Assembly (NCBI GenBank): GCA_033398695.1
Contig: CM065816.1
Location: 133,459,358 to 133,523,357, forward strand
DNA from: Orobanche coerulescens
Lineage: Eukaryota > Streptophyta > Magnoliopsida > Lamiales > Orobanchaceae
DNA length: 64,000 nucleotides
Direction of reading: 5' to 3'
The position numbers and the translations under genes are program-made. Shown one piece after another: positions 56,430-64,000 of this stretch. The first letter of the stretch is position 1, and the number at the start of each line of letters is the position of its first letter. The notes under the pieces were generated by a model. The model did no database searches. It saw only the letters and a program-made list of their open reading frames with translations, and was not told where the DNA came from.

Positions 56430-59020
56430 AGAGCATTCTCGGAGTACGATATACCGCCCTGGCTTCAGCACTGTAAGGATCTTGGACGAAGAGGCGAGCG
56501 AGCTTCTCCAGAGGCACCTCGACTTCTGGGTCAATATAGAGAAGCCGAGATAAATTAGACCAAGCATCGCCGTAGATGGAGCCCGCTTCATGAGTCATGT
56601 CATCTCGATACTGTTTGCTCTTCCTATATCGTTCGACGGTGGACTCCTCTTTGCCAGGCAAAGTCTCCTCAAGAAAGGCTAGCCTTTCATCCGCAGCATT
56701 CTTCTCCAGCACCAAGATCTCGGCCCTCTTCCTCTCTGACTCGGCCTCGACCTCAGCAATCTTCAGGGCCATCTCGAATTGAACCAATGCCTTCTTTAAC
56801 TTCCCCAAGTCCCCAAGCGTGGACTTCCTAGCCACCTCGGCCTGCTTGACCTTCAGATCGGCCTCGTTCAGCACGGCATCACGAGAAGCCTTCTCACTCT
56901 CCAGGGCTTCAACCTTCTCAGTGAGCTTGGCGGTGGATTCCAGAGCCGACTTATCCGTTGCATCATTCTTGTGCACCAAACCCACCACCTGCTTGAATAC
57001 GGCATACTCGTGCTGAGCTATGGAAGAGAGCTACAAAAATAAAACAAAGTCAGTTCAAGCAGATTGAAGAAAAGAAACCGCGAAGTATGGGAAACCGACA
57101 CAGAATAAAGGGTACTTCACTAAGAATTAAACCATTCCTGTTGAAGAGTTGGAGCGAGCTTGGCTTGTCAGCAACAAACCGCTCAATGTAATACGTATTC
57201 ATGGCGTGCTTAATGACCGGTTCCCTAAGCTTCAGGGCGGCCTCTGAGCGAATGGTCGAATCAAACCCAGACATGATGGGCGAAGCAACGAAAGAGTCGA
57301 CCAGATTTTTAATCTAGGCGTCAGAAATAGCGAAATCCAAGGAGGAACTAGGAGGCGAGGGAATGGTTATCTTTTGAGAAGGTTTTTCTCGAGCTCGGCC
57401 TCCATCTTCCCTCGGCCTTTTCTGTCTCGGACGACTCTCTGCCTTAGAGTCCGGACCACGATTTCAGCCCGGTCCTTGAGAGTGCTCCCGGCATTGACTC
57501 CAATCGCGAGTCCTAGTAAGGATGACTCCCTCGGTGGGCGCCCTCTCAACTTCCGCTTTGGGTTCGGACGAAGCTCCTGCTTGGAGGAGCGACGATTCCC
57601 CCTTGTCTTGCAACTCTTTTTGCCGAGCCACCATATCGGCATGTCTGCTTTCAACTCCCCTCAACTGGGACAACCTCTTTTTTTTTCGAGCCGCCATCAC
57701 GGGGTCGATATGCTCCCCATCTATCTTCTAGATGTCCTCTATGGAGAGATCTGCGCAAAAACAATGTTAACACCAAAACGACATGGCAGAAAAACGACAA
57801 TGAAAGATAATAAAATTACATCCTACGATGTCCACCGCTTTCAAGCATTTATCATCCTCGGCACGGCAGGTCGCACAATCCTCGTGGAAGACGAAATTGG
57901 AGTGGACAACCCAATCAGGAAACCGAGTCCCTCGTAGGACTTCGACCAAGGGTCTAACCCCAGTTATAGACCCCCTCATCAAGCCGGCCTGAGCATGGTA
58001 ACGAAAGTCAGTCTCCAGCTCGGCCCAGTTAAGAATGGCAATGGAGGAGAACTGCTCAAGCTTCGTAATCAAGTACGCACTCCAGTACAGCTCATGAAAG
58101 CGTGAAGGGCGATGCGGTGAATTAACAGGTGCTGTAAACTCCCAGCCATGCCGGCTCTCAACCTTGATCACGTGCCTGTTCCAGCCCGTAACCTTATTGA
58201 TGGTGTTTGAAATGTGGGCCATGAACTTGGATTTGTTGGGGTCGGACTTGATGGTGATGGTTCTGGTTTTGGAGTTGTAAGACGAATTGAAGAAGTGATG
58301 GAAGGCAAACATGCACGGGTCGAAGCCGAGACCACGGCACAAGATAATGAAGGCGGTAAGATACATGACCGCATTGGCACCAAGGTGAGCTGGGACAATT
58401 TTTCAATCCTCCAAAAATTGATTAATGAAGGGGTCCAAGGGCAACCTCAGGCCGAGATGGAATTGCTTGAAATAAAACGGGAGGAAGGCATCATTATAAT
58501 AGAAAGCTTTAGCCTCATGCTCATCGGCGAAAGGAGTGGCCAAACTATGGTAGAGCCTATACTCATTCATATCCAACTGGTACGTATTATAAAGCTCTTC
58601 AAGCATCTCGTCCCCCCTTTCAGATGTTTAGGCCGAGAGGAGCCTCCCAGGTGAATCTGGTCTTTGCCTCGGCTCCATCCTCAGCTGACAACCTCGAAGT
58701 CGAACTCCCCGATGGGCCTGTTAGAAGTACTCTCCCCAGTCATACCTGTAGAGGAAGACAAGGGATTAGACTCGCCCTGTAAAGATGACGAGGTGTTCTT
58801 ATCCCTCATCTCAACTACCTCGGCCGAGGAGAAACTTCCGCCAAAATGAAGCCGAGCTTGAGACTTGTCCTTGACATAATACAAGAAGATGCAGTCTAGG
58901 ACTTCGTCCAAACTATCAAGAGTTAATACGTCGGCAGCACCACCGTCTACGGTCCCAGGAGCAAAGGACCCAGAGGGATATCTAACATCCGTTCTAGGGG
59001 TTTTGTTCATATATAGCATT
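56430..59020 (-). pseudogene. Antisense extra ORF (aORF) of the Tat-like element
   Basis: On the strand opposite gag. From its start near 59019 (MLYMNKTP): an acidic lead; LEELYNTYQLDMNEYRLYHS; LPFYFKQFHLGLRLPLDPF, then a TGA (W expected) at about 58403, KIVPAHLGANAVMYLTAFII, the pattern of plant gag-like or mobile-domain proteins; WNRHVIKVESRHGWEF; FPDWVVHSNFVF. GT...AG introns fit near 57833 and 57752, then a charged linker, TYYIERFVADKPSSLQLF, and a long coiled coil (57020-56430) ending PYSAEARAVY. Plant Tat elements such as Grande carry antisense ORFs here; the protein's role is unknown. Confidence 0.72.
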
Positions 59021-59654
59021 TCCCCAATGGCCGCAAAGAATAAGAGCTTCCACGACCCATTGGATTTGACGTAAATCCTAGAGTTCCTAGTGTAAAAAAC
59101 GTAAGTGGAATTCTTTTACAGATATCCACGCTTAGACATTTAAAAGATGCGAAGTTTCACAGAGGAGATTTGAAGCTTTGAAAACTCAAAAATGGCGGAA
59201 AAAATAAAGAGGAAGTGGAGCTGAAAAATACCTCAAAAAGCAAGGATAAACAGATGGAAAGCAGCGTCTCAGAAATTGGCCGGAGTAAATCATCGGAAAA
59301 AACCAACGGAAACGGCACGGTGTGAAGTGTCGTCGGGCTGTCACAAGCTCTACTCTCTGATTCGGAATCCGCAAAATGAAGAAATAATTTTAATTTTATA
59401 GAGGGCACGCGGGCGTCATAATTACACCGCATTAATGGGTGCGGTTTTCCAGGAGATTCTCTTCACCTCCCCACGCACACGCCATCCAATTATATGACGG
59501 GATACGAATCGATTGGTATGACAGGACCCTTAAAATTCAGTGGGACATCCAAGCAGGTCAAGGCCGACATAACGCCAAGCGAAGCCGACTTCAAAGAAAC
59601 AACCAAAACCCTGAAGCACAAAGGACGAACTTGAGTTCCTACTCGGCGTGCCGA

Positions 59655-59674
59655 GATAGAAACTCGGGGGCCAC
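59655..59674 (+). promoter_or_regulatory. Polypurine tract of the Tat-like element
   Basis: GAAACTCGGGGGCCAC ends directly at the TGAACGAC start of the 3' LTR. Confidence 0.8.
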
Positions 59675-60411
59675 TGAACGACATAAACTGAATTGACTAC
59701 GTGGATCTAAGGAGCCCGGGCATAAGCCCAGTAGGGCCCACCAAATAAAAACCCTACAAAGCCTAGGGGTAAACTCCCCAACTCGGCATAAGGAAATGGC
59801 ATCCAGGCCGACCTGAAGGCCAGGTATCCTAACCCAGCTTGCCTCAGCTCAGATTCAAGTCAAGACTTGTTATCAGGCGACCATCTTATCACGCCGACTT
59901 GGTGTGAGCGACAGAGTAGGCCGAGATCCCTCAACCTCTACCCCTTGTCAGCAGATGAAGGTCCTATCCTTCAAGCACAATCAATCTGATGAAATCCAAG
60001 ATAGAGACAAATAAATATATCCTTACTTAACAATGACTCTTTTCCACAAGGAAACTACGTACACAATCCTTATCAAGATTCTACTTCCCATATTTACATA
60101 AAGTCCGAAACACACACGAACTCAATGGCTTTCTCTACAAGTTAGGGCTGCATCATTCATGTCCATATAAATAGGTGTCCTTCCACCTACTTTGGTATAC
60201 ACATACAGAATTCTTGACTCTCTATACAATCAATTAATTTTATTTCCACCACATATTCAATATACTTACTCTCACGCCGGAGGGCCTTCACCGGTGAAGC
60301 CCCGGCTCAGTTCACATATTTCTTGTGTGTAGGTCCGATCAGGAAGTTCACTCGCCGGAATTATCCAAACCGCTTGGATAAGGGCTGATCCGATACGTTT
60401 TGGCAGCATCA
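59675..60411 (+). repeat. Tat-like 3' LTR
   Basis: 737 bp, same length as the 5' LTR and near-identical to it. Confidence 0.9.
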
Positions 60412-61057
60412 ATTTTCATTGATGGGTTCCCTTTAAATAGGTAGAGATTACATTCTAACAGGCCCTAGTTCTACACTAACTATGAGAAGCCCATTAACCT
60501 GTAGACTAAGACACATGCATGTATATTTACTTTAACAAAAAACAATGTGTGCAAACGCTCAAAAAATTGAATTAATCATGTATTCCCGTTTGAAATTAGA
60601 TTTAAGAGATAACAATTGAAAATAAGTCATAGCTACAGCGGTGTTTTCTTCATATGAATGTGGACTCTTAATAGAACAAGCTGGCAGCAGCACCCTGGCT
60701 ATTGTCGTGTTTCCTAGATTGGGCTCATGATTATATAAAGGTTACATGGGGACAACGTACAACAATAGCATCTAAGGATTACTGAATATGAGGAATTTAG
60801 ATGTGCCGGTCAAGAAAGAGGTACATACAAGCGTGTGGTAAGTCAGTCACCATTAGATATTTAAAGAGCTCGTGATTCTGGATTTACTTCAAAAGGGGTC
60901 CATGTGATGCATATGATATAGGATGTTCACAAGCCTGAATGTGCTTAATTTGTGAAGAAAATAGGATATATGTTCAGTTAGAATGTACAGAATCATTACA
61001 GGTAATTGCAAGAGTTAAATAACAAAACATGAACTTGACGATAGCCGATTCGACCTG
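60412..61057. other. Unassigned flank
   Basis: AT-rich, no supported ORF or repeat. Pre-insertion DNA beside the Tat-like element and the hAT element. Confidence 0.4.
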
Positions 61058-62304
61058 CAGGGCCGATCTTGACATTTCGTTGACCTTAGGCGAACTCTGA
61101 TAAATAGGCCCCATTATCTAACATAATAAACGTCAATTTTTTTTTGAAGCAAAATGGGAATGTACAATGAGCCTCATTAAAACCTTATGGCGCAAAACCC
61201 CCTTAAAGAAAACACCATTAAGGAAATAGTACTCTACCCCAATACATTGAAAGAAATTACAAAAGGTACAAAAACTTAGGGGATATAAAATCAAACCCAA
61301 GTGAAAATAGAACAAAGATTCCTAGCGTCTTAAAAAATGGTTTCTTCGAGCATTTTGAGATGCAAAATCACATATAATCACATCAGCACCAATTTTCTCC
61401 AACATATCCTTCTCTCTTGTTATCAAGATTCTCCCAATTTCTTGGGTCATAAATATCGAACCAAGCAATTTCTTCTTGTTCTTTAGCATTTGGCACATCA
61501 TTATCATTTTGCACATCACCTAATTTGGCATATCATTAGCATTTTCCACATCATTAATATTTGACACATCATTAGCATTTGGCACATCTATCTTTTTGAA
61601 AACAAATTTATCAAGAGCTCCGTATTGTGATTTTGTAAACTCTATATCTAGTTTTCTTCTTTTTCGTTTTTCAGCACCAGATTTGTATTTTTTAGGGTAT
61701 ATCTTGATCGAAGTACAACACAACAACACTAGTAAATTAGCAAATAGCAATTAGCAAGCAAACCAAACAAAACGAGATAAGAATTAAGAATCAGAACAAC
61801 ATATAGCAATTAGCAAACCAAACAAAACAAGCTAGGAATTAAATAATTAAAAATCAGAACAAAACCACCTCGGCCTCGCGGCGGCAGCGGATGGCGGAGG
61901 GCTTTGCTCGGTTGCTCCTCGCGGCGCCAAACAGAACAGATGGAGGCGAGCATTTTGGGCTTGGCAGAACAAAAACACCTCGGTTCGTGATAGTGACTCC
62001 GTGGTCCGCGGTCGCACTTCGGCCTTCGCGCAGCGCCGCAACAAATGGAGCTTAGATTAGCTGCTTAGGGTTAGGGCAATTGGCAAAATCTGATGTTTAC
62101 TACAGTCTACAGCCTTAGTTCAGACTTTTGCATTTAGGGGGCTCTGGGTAACGTGTTAGATAGTTGGGCTAGGAAAAAAAAAAAGAAAAATTCTAGGTGG
62201 ACTGGGCATTCAGCGGGCTATGACAGTATTAAAAAAAATTGGGCCCCTTTTTACTCTGGGGCCTGGTCCGGTGCACTCCTCGCCTACCCCCAGGGCCGGC
62301 CCTG
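61058..62304 (-). mobile_element. hAT transposon, internally deleted
   Basis: 1247 bp. Left terminus CAGGGCCGATCTTG, right terminus GGGCCGGCCCTG, imperfect inverted repeats of the CAGGGGCGG-like hAT class. Flanking 8-mers TCGACCTG (61050-61057) and CCGACCTG (62305-62312) match at 7 of 8, the expected hAT target duplication. Subterminal GGCCCC tracts lie at both ends. Only a fragment of transposase remains, on the minus strand. Confidence 0.8.
61322..61750 (-). pseudogene. hAT transposase N-terminal fragment (ZMYM1/TTF-type)
   Basis: PKKYKSGAEKRKRRKLDIEF then SQYGALDKFVFKK is the N-terminal signature of plant hAT transposases annotated as TTF-type zinc finger or ZMYM1-like. After an N/D-rich repeat (NANDV), a frame change and IYDPRNWENLD, the frame KDMLEKIGADVIICDFASQN and RRNHFLRR follows, matching the next conserved block. 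The zinc finger and catalytic domains are absent. Non-functional. Confidence 0.7.
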
Positions 62305-62988
62305 CCGACCTGACATCCACATACCCGATCACATCCAGCTAAGCACATACGTTTTACCGACCAAGTCAACCAGTTCGGTCCATCTGAACCGGGAAATCAC
62401 CAAATAAACCCGAATATAGGACCGAGACGAGGCACCACGTGGAGGTCCGACCAGATTGAGGGTTGAGCAGGCACCATTGGAGCCAAATGGGAACTTTAAG
62501 GACCGATCAGAATGATGGGTATCGAGGCCAATCCCGATGACTACCAAACGACAGACACACATGACAGGAACATAGGACACTTATTGCAACCTATTCTGCA
62601 ACTTCCCCATGCTCCTCCAGACGTCGCCACGCATCACTGAAATATTCCCTTCTTCTGACATGTGTTTTGGATGCATCTCAACATTCCCCACCTGCCAGTC
62701 TCTTGATTGGCTAGGTTTATCTATAGATAGAGACAATTTATGCTAGAAAAGAGCTTTTAAGAAAGGTTATAAGTAAAAATTATACTTTAATATTATGTAA
62801 TACGCCAAGTACACAAGAGCGACCTGAATATCCATCTCAGATCTACACACAAAAAGTAATATCAATTGAATCTCATACTTCCATTTTTAGATGCATGACC
62901 TTTTCTTTATGATTATTTTTATTGTGTGGCTTCAATTAATCTACTCCTAGATAAAAATCAGCCCATGTTTTATTGACAAAATGAGGCA
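62305..62988. other. Unassigned, possibly LTR-like
   Basis: No domain is recognised. The stretch has the base composition of an LTR with a late AT-rich part, but I could not find paired termini. Confidence 0.3.
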
Positions 62989-63318
62989 TCAATAGATCGG
63001 CCCTTTAATTGCATGATCTGTACTATCGGTCCTTGTTGGCGGGGTTGAGATTCCCGATCCCACGGTTGTGTCCCTCTTCATGCGGCATTGGGCCTCATTA
63101 GGGTATCGGACGAACATCCAAACCATCAGTGGAATCTTGTACCTCTGCCGCCACGTCACCAAGTGCTCGTCCATCACAGCGCTGGGAATGAGGCAGAATC
63201 CCATTGTACCTCCACAAAAAGAAGCGGCCTTGGCCAGAAAATAGCAGGGAAAGCCGACGAGTCTTTGCACCCGAAGCCGCCGCCAGCAGCATCGCTGCCT
63301 CCACCTCCCAGGACTCAA
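62989..63318 (-). pseudogene. Weak coding remnant, possibly a Tat-type antisense ORF
   Basis: A 109-codon frame with MDEHLVTWRQRYKIPLMVWM. The plus-strand order (short coding remnant, then a CTCTCTTTGAAAACT region and a TATA-containing AT tract) resembles the start region of the antisense ORF at 59.0-59.4 kb. No domain can be named and it may be chance. Confidence 0.25.
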
Positions 63319-64000
63319 GTAAAGTAACAGGTGGCTACATCCACCAAGGAGGATTTTTCTCTCTTTGAAAACTAAAATGGTGGAAGAATGAAATGGATGA
63401 GAAGGGGGAAACCCTTATTTTATAAAAGATAAAAGGGCATTGATTGCTCTCCCACATGGGCACGTCCTTTCAAGGGTAACCGTCATGCGGATTAAGAGCG
63501 TGTGGGGTGGCATCGTCCTGTCAGGTCACACCACTTCTCCCTCATCATTACTCATTTAATTCAAAATTTTGAAGTGACGCTAGAGGTGGCCAGTGGGTCG
63601 GGCCAGCCCAGCCCAGTCCGAAATTACTATCAAACACATGGGAACGAATCAAGTAATAAAAATTACTTGCAGGTAATAAGTATAACATGTACGTTACTAG
63701 TATGTAGTTGACTACTGATGTAACCTTTTAGTTTTTCTGAAAGCACATATTTATTATGGAAGGTTTATTCTCGTTACCATATGGTAAACAAGGTAATGAG
63801 CAATACTCCATTAATTAAAATCAATTGCTGGTAATAAGAATAGCCATATGGCTACACAGTATGGAGTTTGCTACCCACTGCTGAAGTCCCTTTTAGTAGA
63901 TTCCCCAAATTTACACTTTGTTATGCAAGGTTTATTCTCGAAACCATATGGTAGAAGCCATAATTACTATACTTGTGTCTTAGTTTCAGATATGTATACT
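63319..64000. other. Unassigned right flank with a duplicated segment
   Basis: Two related segments at about 63699-63790 and 63859-63960 share CTTTTAGT, TTATGSAAGGTTTATTCTCG and ACCATATGGTA with an offset of about 167 bases. Possibly a MITE; termini not identified. Confidence 0.45.

Larger units (their letters stand above)
28256..60411 (+). mobile_element. Tat-like Ty3/gypsy retrotransposon carrying several nested elements
   Basis: 5' LTR 28256-28992 and 3' LTR 59675-60411 both run TGAACGACATAAAC to GGCAGCATCA. Flanking 5-mers ATCTT (28251-28255) and ATTTT (60412-60416) match at 4 of 5. In order: PBS, gag, protease, a trace of integrase, a 97-bp tandem array, an antisense extra ORF, polypurine tract. 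Removing the nested elements leaves about 8.7 kb. RT, RNase H and most of integrase are missing, so it is non-autonomous. The antisense ORF before the 3' LTR and the tandem array are hallmarks of the Tat lineage. Confidence 0.88.

Noticed and set aside
56419..59020. A host gene on the minus strand
   Set aside because: It lies between the Tat-like 97-bp array and the PPT/3' LTR of one element, the position of the known antisense extra ORF.

Overview
This window is plant nuclear DNA made almost entirely of transposable elements nested in one another. The evidence is Ty1/copia and Ty3/gypsy LTR retrotransposons with plant-type initiator-Met primer sites, a chromovirus with a chromodomain, a CACTA transposon with plant-type TnpD/TnpA genes, and hAT elements. 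I see no intact host gene, rRNA, tRNA or CRISPR array. Every coding sequence is a decayed transposon gene with stops or frameshifts. It reads as a gene-poor, heavily methylated intergenic stretch of a large angiosperm genome; the species cannot be told from this.

Layout. (a) 1-1080: right end of a CACTA element cut by the window edge. (b) 1418-3048: small hAT element (8-bp target duplication) carrying a solo LTR (1803-2918). (c) 3350-4063: solo LTR of the Tat-like family that returns at 28-60 kb. (d) about 4790-11128: minus-strand copia element whose 5' part is deleted and whose RT is split by a 3.06-kb gypsy-type solo LTR (6769-9826). (e) 11829-28215: minus-strand copia element with both LTRs and a perfect AAAAC target duplication, split in gag by a complete Tekay-like chromovirus (16561-25912). 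(f) 28256-60411: plus-strand Tat-like gypsy element with gag, protease, a 97-bp tandem array and an antisense extra ORF. It was entered by a gag-only copia element (29963-34466) and by an 18.98-kb LARD (36045-55024), which in turn contains a solo LTR (37939-40587) and a CACTA transposon (44706-51650). (g) 61058-62304: hAT element with a broken transposase. (h) 62305-64000: unassigned flank.

The most interesting signal is not a gene. A 12-bp near-palindrome, TAGCGTGCGCTA (perfect form TAGCGCGCGCTA), occurs in dense arrays in the LTRs of four different retrotransposon families, gypsy and copia. Copies are phased at 23 bp (range mostly 21-24), the main arrays lie in U3 just upstream of the TATA box (about 12 bp away in three families), and sister LTRs differ by whole 23-bp units. 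This looks like a shared, rapidly evolving cis-regulatory array, possibly the target of a transcription factor or of a sequence-specific anti-silencing or silencing factor.

All positions were read by eye. Lineage names (Tekay, Tat) rest on motifs and structure, not on a search.
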